Part shown: positions 9,218-17,878 of the stretch, piece by piece
Position numbering within the stretch: the first letter of the stretch is position 1
Layout of the letters: every line of letters starts with the position of its first letter
DNA from: BOG-1184 sp049514575
Lineage (GTDB): Bacteria; Fibrobacterota; Chitinivibrionia; Chitinivibrionales; Chitinispirillaceae
Direction of reading: 5' to 3'
DNA: 64,000 nt
Assembly: GCA_049514575.1 (NCBI GenBank)
Contig: JBEKUX010000007.1
Span: 62,001 to 126,000, forward strand
Made by a program: the position numbers and the translations under genes
The notes under the pieces: generated by a model
Seen by the model: the letters and a program-made list of their open reading frames with translations, nothing else
What the model was told of the DNA's origin: nothing
Databases searched by the model: none

Positions 9218-9663
9218 TGAAACCGTCCGATGCGCGGCCCGCCGAAATACTATTGGTCGAAGACAGCCCGAGCGACGCGGCCCTGACCAGGGAGGCGCTC
9301 AAAAAAGGCAAGATCGCGAACACGCTCAACTGCGTGGGGGACGGCGTCGAGGCGCTCGAATATCTGCGCCGGCAGGGAAAGTTTGCAAAAGCGACACGGC
9401 CTGACCTCATCCTGCTCGACCTCAACATGCCCCGCAAGGACGGCAGGGAGGTGCTGAAGGAGCTGAAAAGCGATCCGTCGCTCATGATCATCCCGGTGAT
9501 CGTGCTGACCACGTCACGCGCAGAACAGGACGTTTTGCAGTCGTATAAGCTGGACGCGAACTGTTATATCACCAAACCCATGGATTTCGGGAATTTCGTC
9601 GAGGTGGTCAAGTCCATAGAACAGTTCTGGCTGACCGTGGTGACGCTGCCGGGGAAGAAATGA
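9217..9663 (+). CDS. Single-domain response regulator (Rcp1-type), paralogue of 3757-4203
   Basis: A 148-residue receiver with ILLVEDSPSDAAL, Asp68 in LILLDLNMPRKDG, IVLTTS and CYITKPMD. It is similar along its whole length to the receiver at 3757-4203. AAGGAG precedes two possible starts, GTG 9214 and ATG 9217; the ATG overlaps the kinase stop by one base (TGATG). It is the likely phosphoryl acceptor of the CheB-CheR kinase. The second 110-bp repeat begins 6 bases after its stop codon. Confidence 0.92.
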   Translation: MKPSDARPAEILLVEDSPSDAALTREALKKGKIANTLNCVGDGVEALEYLRRQGKFAKATRPDLILLDLNMPRKDGREVLKELKSDPSLMIIPVIVLTTSRAEQDVLQSYKLDANCYITKPMDFGNFVEVVKSIEQFWLTVVTLPGKK

Positions 9664-9669
9664 AAGAAC

Positions 9670-9779
9670 GCCTCTCCTCTTTTTCCCCTCTCCACTTGTG
9701 GAGAGCCGTTCTTTGAATAGAGCAATCTATCCAAATAAGGCCTTTAGGGGGAAAGACGAACTCTGGGGTGAGGCGTAAG
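9670..9779. repeat. 110-bp interspersed repeat, copy 2
   Basis: Same orientation as the copy at 1041-1150, with about 4 mismatches and no gaps. The ends are GCCTC and GAGGC. It lies between the second response regulator and the next kinase gene, which begins 36 bp further on. Confidence 0.8.
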
Positions 9780-9815
9780 AATGGCTCCGTCATCTTCCTG
9801 ACAAAGGCTACAACC

Positions 9816-12656
9816 ATGAAAAACGAAGCTCCGAAAAAAACCTTGCAGATCCTGCTGGTCGAAGACAGTCCCTCGGACGCGGCGCTCCTGCAGGAAAACA
9901 TTTTGTCAAGGGGCGGCGGGGATAGCAATTTTTCCGTGAGCATTGCTACCTCGCTGCAAAAAGCCATAGACCACCTTAAAAGCAACTACCCGGATGCCGT
10001 GTTGCTTGATCTGAATCTGCCCGACAGCAACGGCCTTGGTACCGTTGAACGCGCCCGCCATGCCTCCCCAGACGTGCCGATCATTGTGCTTACCGGGGTC
10101 GATGATGAGAAAATAGGCATGGAAGCCATGCAGGCCGGCGTCCAGGATTACCTCGTAAAAGGCCATGCGGACGGGCAGACCATTATCCATGCCGTTCAGT
10201 TTGCCATTGAGCGCAAGAAGGTCGAGAAGGCGCTGCGGGAAAACGAGGCCAAGCTGCGGGCCATCTTCGAGACCTCTACCGACGCCATTGGTGTATCGAA
10301 GGCCGGAATTCACATCGTGTCAAACCCCGCTTACCTCACACTCTTCGGCTACTCCTCTATTGAAGACCTCATCGGGAAACCGATCACTGGCCTCATCGCA
10401 CCTTCCGAACGGCCGATAGTTGCGGAGAACGCCCGCCGCCGGGCGCGGGGCGAAGATGCCCCCTCCAGCTATGAAACCCGCGGGCTTCGGAAAGACGGCA
10501 CTGAGTTCGACATGGACGCGAGGGTATCGACCTACACCGTAGGCGGCGAGACGTTCTCGGTGGTCGTGTTGCGTGACATTACCGAGCGTAAACGTGCCGA
10601 GAACGCGCTGCGTCAAAGCGAGGAGCGGTTCAAGGCCATTGCCGAGAGCACGCCGGTCGGGATCGGCGTGGTCAGCGTCCCTGAGGCGAGATTTTTATAT
10701 GTCAATCCAGCATACACGAAGGCGTTCGGCTACACCGAAGCGGAGATCCTGGACAAAAGTGCGCCCGACATCTATTGGGACATCGAGGAACGAAAACGGC
10801 TCCTCGACCTCCTGAAGGAACAAGGCTCCGTGGCGGAATATGAATCCAGGTTCAAGCGCAAGGACGGGACCATGTTCTGGGGACTGTCGTCGGTACGGCC
10901 GATAACCTTTGACGGCAGGCCGGCGCTCCTCGGCGCCTTTGTCGACATCACGGAGCGCAAGGCCGCCGAAGATGCGATACTCCGCGCCAAGGAGGAGTGG
11001 GAGCGGACGTTCGACAGCGTGCCTGACCTGATCGCCCTTCTTGACCGCGACCACCATATCGTGCGCGTAAACAGGGCAATGGCCGAGAAAATGGGCGTTT
11101 CGACGCAGGAGGCCGTAGGGCTGCGCTGCTATGAATGTGTCCACGGGACCGATGCGCCCCCTCACTTCTGCCCGCACCAGCTCATGCTCCGCGACGGAAA
11201 GGAACACACTGCGGAGATACATGAAGAGAGGCTGGGAGGTGATTTCCTGGTCAGCACCACGCCGCTTTTCGACCGGGAAAGAAAAATGATGGGGTCAGTA
11301 CACGTGGCGCGCGACATCACTGATCGGAAAAAAATCGAGAAAGACCTCAAGCGGCTGAGTCAGGAACTGGAAAAAAAGGTGGAGGCAAGGACCGCGGAAC
11401 TCAAGGGCACGAACGAGCTGCTCAGACTCGAAATCGTCGAGCGGACAAAGGTCGAGGAATCGCTGGCAAAACGCCAGCAGGTGCTGGAATCGATTTATGC
11501 CATCGAAACGACCTTCTCGGTGTCGATCGAAAACGTTTTCGACCAGGTCGCCATAACCATCTCAAACCTTGTCAATCTGCCGTACGCGGCAGTTGGCCGG
11601 GTTGAAAAAGGAAGACTCACCACCTTCTCGCAATTAATGGACAACAATTTCTCGCATGGAAAATCCATTTCCGTCTTAGCGCACCCCTGCGGGATCGTTG
11701 CTCGGGGAAAAAAGATCCGCCAGTATTCGGGAAAGCTTAATGCACTATTTCCTCAAGAAATGAAAGATATCGGACATGACTATAAATCGTATATCGGTAT
11801 GCCGATTACCGACAAGGAAGGCGTTGTGATCGGCGTCATCTGCGCCTTGGGCCCCGAGGAACACACCTTCAACGATCTTGAGATCCATTCCATTGAAATT
11901 TTCGCCCGATACCTTGGCCACGAAATCGAGCATGAAATCATGGACGACCAGCTTCGCATCGCGGGGGAAATGAACCTTTTAGGCCGGATCGCATCCGGTG
12001 TCGCGCATGAGGTGCGAAACCCGCTCAACGGCATCCTTGCGATCAGTGAAGCACTGTTTCAGGACCTCGGCGACAAGCCCGAACATCTCCCCTATCTCGA
12101 GCATATCAAAAACCAAGTAAACCGTCTGTCGGTGCTCATGAAAGACCTTCTCGAACTCGGCAAGCCGCTTACGCAGTCGGAATTCATCCCGCAGCCGCTC
12201 GAACCGATAATCCGTTCGGCAATCGATTCGCTGCGGCATTCCGTGTCCCATAAAAACCGCACCGTGAATTTCACCTCGTTCAAAGATTCTTTCATGGTTA
12301 AGGCCGATGCGGTCAAGCTCCAGCAGGTTTTTTTCAACCTTATCGACAATGCCTGCGACCATAGCCATGGTGATGAACCCATTACGGTAGAAATGACCAC
12401 CGCGTTCGCTGATACAGAAACCGTTGTCCGCGTGATCGACAGGGGCAAAGGGGTCGCGCCAAACCTTCTTGAAAAGGTGTTCGAACCGTTCTTTTCTACG
12501 AGGAAAGGCGGAACCGGACTGGGTTTGAGCATTGTCAAACGTATCGTCGAATTGCACGGAGGCACGATCTCCATGACCAATAACGATCCCCCACCTGGCC
12601 TGACCGTGGAGGTACGGCTCCCGATTTGCGCGAAGCAGGAACAGGCTGAAACGTAA
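9816..12656 (+). CDS. Hybrid sensor kinase (REC-PAS-PAS-PAS-GAF-HisKA-HATPase)
   Basis: A 946-residue soluble kinase. An N-terminal receiver (ILLVEDSPSDAAL, Asp65 in AVLLDLNLPDSNG) is followed by three PAS domains each closed by a DITERK/DITDRK-type motif, a coiled coil, a GAF domain (about 560-710), an H-box VAHEVRNPLNG with His731, and an ATPase core ending FFSTRKGGTGLGLSIVKRI. The third PAS contains CYECVHGTDAPPHFCP, a cysteine-containing motif known from a subset of PAS domains. The start at 9816 is preceded by AAGG; the frame stays open to 9768. An N-terminal rather than C-terminal receiver suggests it receives a signal from another kinase, perhaps those just upstream. Confidence 0.92.
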   Translation: MKNEAPKKTLQILLVEDSPSDAALLQENILSRGGGDSNFSVSIATSLQKAIDHLKSNYPDAVLLDLNLPDSNGLGTVERARHASPDVPIIVLTGVDDEKIGMEAMQAGVQDYLVKGHADGQTIIHAVQFAIERKKVEKALRENEAKLRAIFETSTDAIGVSKAGIHIVSNPAYLTLFGYSSIEDLIGKPITGLIAPSERPIVAENARRRARGEDAPSSYETRGLRKDGTEFDMDARVSTYTVGGETFSVVVLRDITERKRAENALRQSEERFKAIAESTPVGIGVVSVPEARFLYVNPAYTKAFGYTEAEILDKSAPDIYWDIEERKRLLDLLKEQGSVAEYESRFKRKDGTMFWGLSSVRPITFDGRPALLGAFVDITERKAAEDAILRAKEEWERTFDSVPDLIALLDRDHHIVRVNRAMAEKMGVSTQEAVGLRCYECVHGTDAPPHFCPHQLMLRDGKEHTAEIHEERLGGDFLVSTTPLFDRERKMMGSVHVARDITDRKKIEKDLKRLSQELEKKVEARTAELKGTNELLRLEIVERTKVEESLAKRQQVLESIYAIETTFSVSIENVFDQVAITISNLVNLPYAAVGRVEKGRLTTFSQLMDNNFSHGKSISVLAHPCGIVARGKKIRQYSGKLNALFPQEMKDIGHDYKSYIGMPITDKEGVVIGVICALGPEEHTFNDLEIHSIEIFARYLGHEIEHEIMDDQLRIAGEMNLLGRIASGVAHEVRNPLNGILAISEALFQDLGDKPEHLPYLEHIKNQVNRLSVLMKDLLELGKPLTQSEFIPQPLEPIIRSAIDSLRHSVSHKNRTVNFTSFKDSFMVKADAVKLQQVFFNLIDNACDHSHGDEPITVEMTTAFADTETVVRVIDRGKGVAPNLLEKVFEPFFSTRKGGTGLGLSIVKRIVELHGGTISMTNNDPPPGLTVEVRLPICAKQEQAET

Positions 12657-12667
12657 CTTCCCCATTT

Positions 12668-12758
12668 AATTCACCCCTTCCCTTCCTCCCCCTTATTTAA
12701 GGGATTCACGCCTGCCAGCGGCAGGCTGTTGTGGTGTTAAAAGCGGAGGGGGTGAATT
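12668..12758. repeat. 91-bp inverted-repeat element with internal hairpin
   Basis: AATTCACCCC at 12668-12677 faces GGGGTGAATT at 12749-12758 as a perfect 10-bp inverted repeat. Inside, GCCTGCC-AGC-GGCAGGC (12710-12726) forms a hairpin. No gene is present. It is a MITE-like or terminator-like spacer between two signalling genes. Confidence 0.55.
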
Positions 12759-12845
12759 TCAATCATCTTCCCTCTCAGGCACGCAAATTGCAGGTTAATA
12801 GGGCAAAAGCCAGTTAGAACTGCTTGCATTGAAGGGAAGAAGAAT

Positions 12846-14858
12846 ATGGCCTTTTCATTGAAGGACTATTCCGGAATCGAGAAAATCGGCCAGGGAGGAA
12901 TGGGGATGGTCTATCGCGCCACACAGATCTCTCTTAACCGCAGCGTCGTTATCAAAGAAATCGGCCCCGACCTTCTCAAAGACGCGAGCCTCATCCAGAG
13001 GTTCGAAAATGAGGCAAAGTCCGCGGCATCGCTGGACCACGATAACATCATCAGGGTTTACGATTTCGGCGAGGACAACGGTTCTTTCTACATATCGATG
13101 GAATATATCGACGGACCAAATCTGGAACAGCTCCTCTCATGGGAGCCGTTTCCCAAGGAAATAGGCCTGATGATCGTTCTCCATGCGTTAAAAGGGCTCA
13201 ATTTTGCCCACAAACAGGGTATCGCCCACGGTGACGTCAAACCCGATAATATCCTTGTATCAACAACGGGCAGGGTGAAATTGACTGACTTCGGAATTTC
13301 ATATATCAATGCTCATTCAGGAACTCTTCCGGCCAAGGGGATCGTTTTCCTGACCCCTGCGTATATGCCGCCCGAGCAGGCCGCGGAAGTTGAAGGACAG
13401 GATAGTGATGATGAAATAACATCAGAAACGATTCCGGCCTCCTTACGGCCCAGGCTGAATACCGAAATCGAAGAACCCGATATAAGGAGGGACATCTGGT
13501 CGGCAGGTGTTCTGTTATACCGGGTCCTGTGCGACAGACTCCCCTTTTCCGGAGAAAATGTCTCCCAGCTCGCGCAATCCATTGGATATGAAAAAGAAAC
13601 GAATCTTCTTCAAATCGTGCCTTCCCTGCCGGAAGATATTGCGGAAGGTATCAGCGCATGCCTCATCAAAGAGCCTCAAAACCGTCTTTCGACCCTGGAA
13701 CCGATAATCGAATCTATCCAGAACTACCTGTTTGATATGGGCTTCCGTGATATTGAAAAAGAGATCGAAAAGTACCTTATTGACCGGTTTGCTGCCACCG
13801 CGGAACTTGAAAAAGTGCTGATTAGCTACCATATACGAAAAGGCGAAAATAATCTCGGGCTGGGAAACGAGTTGAAATCCGCCGCCCATTTTGAAGAAGC
13901 TGAAAAAATAAACGCAAATGACAAGGCTGCGTCGACAATGGAAGACCCTGCCGTGCCGTCCCCTGCACTGAACGCAAAGACCATAAGAATCCCTGTGGTC
14001 AATCAACGCCGTCCAGCGCCGCATAAAAAAAATAAGCTGTTCAAGACCCTGGCCCAGGTCGTTGCAATTCTTTTGATCACTTTCCTGGGCGGGGTCGGTT
14101 CATTCGCTGCGGTCAGGAAAATTCTTCAGAGCAGTACTACATTCTCTCCATCGCTGTTACTGGCCTGGGTGCACCAGAAAGCAGCGCAACTGTCTCCCGT
14201 CCGTTCGCCGCCAACAGGTATTGCGGATTCTCCAGCGGAGAGCGGCCATACAGCGGTACCGTCTTTGGCTGTTGACCCGCCTCCGGTTTCCGTTGCCGAC
14301 CCGCCATCCGTTTCCGTTGACAGCACACCTCGGCCGCAAGACACGGCCGTGAAAGAAAGTCCGAAAAAAAACAAGAACACGGGACCCGGCACCGGACAGC
14401 CGGTTAAAAAACCTTCGGCGCCGCAAACAGGGACCCTGAAAATCTCCGTTACTCCCTTTCCGGCAAAAGTCTACGTTGACGGCGATGAGAATATCTCTTT
14501 TGAGAAATTGACGCGCGGTGTCCGATTGAACCCGGGCCCCCACGTCGTTACCGCCCTTGCCGACGGGTACGAACCGTATCAGGATGGGGTCATGATTGAA
14601 AAAGATTCCATAAAAACCGTTTCGATAGACCTCAAACCGCTGGGAAAGACGAGCAGTATCCTCGACATTTACTGCTATCCACAGTCAAGTATCTACGTCG
14701 ACGGGATATCCCGGGGCTTCACCCCGAAAACGATCATGCTTTCGGCAGGTAAACATTTCCTGATACTCCAGCGCAACGGATATGAATCCTATTCCGAACC
14801 CGTGCAAGTTACGACGGAGAAGCCAACGAATCTGCAAATCCAGTTGGAAAAGCAGTAA
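12846..14858 (+). CDS. Membrane-anchored Ser/Thr protein kinase with two C-terminal PEGA domains
   Basis: A 670-residue Hanks-type kinase. GQGGMGMVYRA is the P-loop, Lys37 in VIKEI binds ATP, Asp130 in HGDVKPDNIL is the catalytic base and Asp148 in TDFGIS binds magnesium. The usual HRD triad reads HGD, as in RD-negative kinases, so activation-loop phosphorylation may not be needed. An insert of about 30 acidic residues follows the PPEQ motif. One membrane helix (about 398-420) is followed by a Pro/Ser/Val-rich linker and two PEGA repeats (about 533-600 and 605-670, VYVDG and IYVDG), probably extracytoplasmic. The window holds an FHA protein next door (15938-14869, convergent), a plausible phospho-Thr reader. 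Confidence 0.93.
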   Translation: MAFSLKDYSGIEKIGQGGMGMVYRATQISLNRSVVIKEIGPDLLKDASLIQRFENEAKSAASLDHDNIIRVYDFGEDNGSFYISMEYIDGPNLEQLLSWEPFPKEIGLMIVLHALKGLNFAHKQGIAHGDVKPDNILVSTTGRVKLTDFGISYINAHSGTLPAKGIVFLTPAYMPPEQAAEVEGQDSDDEITSETIPASLRPRLNTEIEEPDIRRDIWSAGVLLYRVLCDRLPFSGENVSQLAQSIGYEKETNLLQIVPSLPEDIAEGISACLIKEPQNRLSTLEPIIESIQNYLFDMGFRDIEKEIEKYLIDRFAATAELEKVLISYHIRKGENNLGLGNELKSAAHFEEAEKINANDKAASTMEDPAVPSPALNAKTIRIPVVNQRRPAPHKKNKLFKTLAQVVAILLITFLGGVGSFAAVRKILQSSTTFSPSLLLAWVHQKAAQLSPVRSPPTGIADSPAESGHTAVPSLAVDPPPVSVADPPSVSVDSTPRPQDTAVKESPKKNKNTGPGTGQPVKKPSAPQTGTLKISVTPFPAKVYVDGDENISFEKLTRGVRLNPGPHVVTALADGYEPYQDGVMIEKDSIKTVSIDLKPLGKTSSILDIYCYPQSSIYVDGISRGFTPKTIMLSAGKHFLILQRNGYESYSEPVQVTTEKPTNLQIQLEKQ

Positions 14859-14868
14859 TCCTTTTAAA

Positions 14869-15938
14869 TTATGAGAATCCCGGCGGGGTCGGCGAAGGCC
14901 TGCCGTAATAAAACCCCTGGGCCAGTTCAAAGCCCATTTCCCGGCACACCTCCGCTTCCTCAGGCTGTTCGATACCTTCGGCCACGGTCGTGATCCCGGC
15001 ATCCTGGCACATTTTAACCAGCCCGCCGACCATTTTTTTCAGAGCCGGGATGCTGTCGATGTTCCTGATCAGCGATATGTCGAATTTCAGATAATCCGGC
15101 GGCACCCGTATGATTTCCACCAGGCGCGCCTGCCCTGCGCCGAAATCATCGTAGGCCAGGCTTATGTCGTTTTCCTTGAGAAAATCCCGCACCTTTTTAA
15201 TTGCCCGGACGTCGGACACCGTATTTTCATTGACCTCGAGCCCCAGATGTACGTCCGGTGCAGACTGCCGCAATTTAAGCAAGTCTTGCGGAAGTCCCGG
15301 CCGATAAAACTCTTTCGGAAGCGTATTAAAGAACAGCTTTCCTTGATAATTGCCCTGGGCAATTTTTTTAACGCCTTCGTCGCGGAACAGGGCGCTCAAC
15401 TCCTCGTCCTCGCCCAGACGCTTTGCAATAGGAAAAATGAATTCCGGCATTTCCGGCAGACCCGTAAAATGGGCGCGGCCGAGCAATTCATAACCGACGA
15501 TCAGACCGTCTGAAAACTTTACCATGGGCTGATAATGGGGCACTACGGCCTTGCTCTCCAGCATCTCCTTGAACTTGTCCACATACGGGTCCCGGCGCTC
15601 CGTCAGGTCCTCTTCAGTGTCTCGCTGAATCACCTTGAATTCGAGTCCCCCAAAATGGACCATATCACCTGACGAAAGCGGATATATTTCCTTTTCTTTC
15701 AGGCGCTGACGGTTTACATAGGTGCCGTTGGTGCTGCCCATGTCACAGATGCGCAGCCTGCCGTCCTCCAGATAGAACTCTGCATGGTGCCGGGAGATGC
15801 TTTCGTCCGAAAGACACAGATTGCAGACCGGCCCACCTTGAAGGGACTTGTGGATATGGTGACCAGCCACGGTGACCCTTCGGGCCCGATTCCTGCCAAC
15901 TGCCATACCAGCTTTGCTGGCTTTGCCGGATTATCCAT
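14869..15938 (-). pseudogene. FHA-EAL protein (c-di-GMP phosphodiesterase) with an apparent frameshift in the FHA domain
   Basis: The start of an FHA domain is read from ATG 15938 (MDNPAKPAKLVWQLAG, then TISTSPFKVGRS). The rest is in another frame from about 15830 (VCNLCLSDESISRHHAEF, GSTNGTYVN). The two pieces join naturally near 15821-15835, so one or two bases appear to be missing there. The downstream frame alone opens at 15906, but its first 28 residues look out of frame. The EAL domain keeps every residue expected for catalysis: E in YELLGR, N in LFFNTLP, E in LEVNE, DD in YDDFGAG, K in YLKFD, E in AEGIE and the late Q. This could be a real broken gene, a consensus error, or programmed frameshifting. 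Partner: the adjacent Ser/Thr kinase. Confidence 0.75.
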
Positions 15939-16114
15939 ATACAGCTGCGCCCCGACCTCCGTTGTTGCTGTCTGTAATATAGAAACGACGCAAATATAAT
16001 GCCAAGAAGTAGATTTATTGGCTGAAGAAAAAGTATTATCATCGTATGCAGGTGAAGTATATTTATAACAGTAATTGATAATCTTTTTACCTTATTTAAA
16101 ACCAGACAGCTCTG

Positions 16115-16816
16115 ATGGACAACGGGAAAAGCAGGATTAACTTAAACGGCTTCGTGGAGATTCTGCAGTCCTTTGTGGAAATTTTAAACGCAAAAGACCA
16201 CTACACGGAACAGCACAGCGAACGGGTCAACGAATATTCGGTCTGCATCGCCAAAACCCTCGGACTTGACGAAGAAACCATTGAGTGCTGCAAATATGCC
16301 GGCCTTCTGCATGACATCGGGAAAGTAGGGATTTCCGAGGAAATACTCAATAAAAAAGGCCCGCTTAAAGGGAAAGAGAAAAAAATCATCCGCAGCCATC
16401 CCCTGATAGGCGAAATCTTCCTGTCCAACGGCCGCATCACCAAAAGCGTCTTAAAGGGCGAGGTAAAACTGGAAAATGTCCTGAAAATATTAAACAGCGA
16501 TAACAGCAGCGTTTCCAGAAAAATCCGCGAGACCGTCTTTGCCCACCACGAACGGTACAACGGCAGCGGGTATCCGAGGAAACTCAAGGGAAAGGAAATA
16601 CCTCTTGCCGCGAACATTCTGGGCATCGCTGACTCCCTCGATGCGATGACGTCATGCCGGCCGTACAGATCAAAAATGAACTTTGAAAAGGCCTGCGCTA
16701 AATTGTCCATGGAACAGAAAGAAAAGAACCTGTTCGATCCTGTTGCTTTCGAGGGATTTTTAAAGGCAAAGGAAGAGCTTTTCGATATTTATAACAGGAA
16801 AAGTTCAGCAATTTAA
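16115..16816 (+). CDS. HD-GYP-like cyclic-di-GMP phosphodiesterase
   Basis: A 233-residue protein that is essentially a bare HD-GYP domain. Metal-binding HD is at His66-Asp67 in LLHDIGKVG, HHERYNGSGYP carries the paired His and the GYP signature (152-154), and IADSLDAMTSCRPYR closes the core. It has no sensory or receiver domain, so input must come from a partner. It lies beside the FHA-EAL protein on the opposite strand; both would hydrolyse c-di-GMP, opposing the GGDEF protein at 19554-20459. No strong ribosome site is visible. Confidence 0.9.
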   Translation: MDNGKSRINLNGFVEILQSFVEILNAKDHYTEQHSERVNEYSVCIAKTLGLDEETIECCKYAGLLHDIGKVGISEEILNKKGPLKGKEKKIIRSHPLIGEIFLSNGRITKSVLKGEVKLENVLKILNSDNSSVSRKIRETVFAHHERYNGSGYPRKLKGKEIPLAANILGIADSLDAMTSCRPYRSKMNFEKACAKLSMEQKEKNLFDPVAFEGFLKAKEELFDIYNRKSSAI

Positions 16817-16859
16817 TAAATATCTGTATCCTTCCGCTAATAATCAAAAAGATTCTCCC

Positions 16860-17140
16860 TTGGCTAAAGACACCTGTTGGGGTGTGGGGTGGGCACCATT
16901 ATTGCAGGAATGAACTTTATTTGACCCCCACCCTCAAGCTTGAGTATCGTTGAAATCCAAAAAACATTTATAGATATTTTTTTCTTAACTGAAGGATACT
17001 TGTGGGTGCGGGTAAATGGTGCTCAAAGCTATATAAACTGTGCCCCTGCCTGCGCCGAGGCTCTCGCCACGCTAACGCTGGCGTAGCGGGTCGGCAGGCA
17101 GGCACCCGCTACCCTCCGCTTCCGCGGAGCCTTCAGCCAA
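16860..17140 (+). repeat. MITE-like repeat, copy A (281 bp)
   Basis: It begins TTGGCTAAAGACACC and ends with the complement of TTGGCTGAAGGCTCC, giving terminal inverted repeats. Internal blocks GGGTGTGGGG, CCCCCACCCTCAAGCTTGAG and a GC-rich module near 17041-17112 recur in the copies at 51198 and 63193. No ORF of note. It fills most of the gene-free stretch 16817-17182. Confidence 0.75.
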
Positions 17141-17182
17141 AACAAAACGTTTTTTTTTATTAAAAGCCTTAGCACAAAAAAA

Positions 17183-17545
17183 TTATAACTGGCCCTTTCC
17201 GTTTCTGGCCACGGCTACTACTGCCGTCTCGCAGTCCTGGTACACCGGAATATGCAGCGACTCGCACAGCGCGCCGAAGACGCTCTCTCCCCCGTTGTTC
17301 TTTTCGACAAAAAGCAGCTGCCCTTTACTGCGCCAGATCGTCTCCTTGCACCACAGGAGCAGGTGGGAAATGGCCTTACGGTTGGCAAGCGACCCTATGG
17401 TGACCGAAAAAACGAACTTCTTTATACCAACCCGCAGCGCCTGCTCCACGGTATTTTTCACTTCGCCTTCGTCGGACTCCATAAGCATGTCCGTCTCCAG
17501 GCGGATCACCTGATACGTGTCATGGCGTTTCGCATCGATGCTCAT
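17183..17545 (-). CDS. STAS-like protein (anti-sigma antagonist fold)
   Basis: A 120-residue protein with the alternating strand-helix pattern of STAS domains: a first strand ending TYQVIRLETD, a helix VKNTVEQALRVG, the strand KKFVFSV, then a phospho-site region SLANRKAISHLLLWC, the strand QLLFVEKN and a final helix and strand. I start at ATG 17545 because AGGAAAGGA lies 8 bases upstream; a GTG at 17569 would add eight residues. STAS proteins act as phospho-switched partners of anti-sigma or HATPase proteins. The conserved Ser region is compatible with that, but no partner kinase or phosphatase is adjacent. Family call is from fold pattern, not a diagnostic motif. Confidence 0.55.
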   Translation of the reverse strand: MSIDAKRHDTYQVIRLETDMLMESDEGEVKNTVEQALRVGIKKFVFSVTIGSLANRKAISHLLLWCKETIWRSKGQLLFVEKNNGGESVFGALCESLHIPVYQDCETAVVAVARNGKGQL

Positions 17546-17878
17546 ATTGTCGGTCCTTTCCTGCGCCACTTTAATCAGATGGGTAATTACCCGGCCGCCT
17601 TCATTATTATCGTAACACCAAATTAGAAACCTGTCAACATAAATAAATGAATTTTTTTACGCGTTACAGGGAGATAGACGATTATAACTTAATATAACCT
17701 GCCTGCCCCTGCCGAGTGACGGGCTTGCCTTGCATAATTTTGCACATCGCCGGAATCTTAATTGACACAATAGCTATTGCGCACGGTTTGCCCATGATAT
17801 TGATTTCAATAAACACTGCTCAAATAAAAAACATGACCTCTATTTGTCATCAGGGTACAATGGCTGAATGTTGTCACT
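17546..17878. other. Gene-free divergent intergenic region
   Basis: 333 bp between the divergent STAS-like and GAF-PAS kinase genes. A TTGACA at 17762-17767 has no convincing -10 partner at normal spacing. ATGAC-N8-GTCAT near 17832-17849 is a short inverted repeat that could be an operator. I see no coding or RNA gene. Confidence 0.4.
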
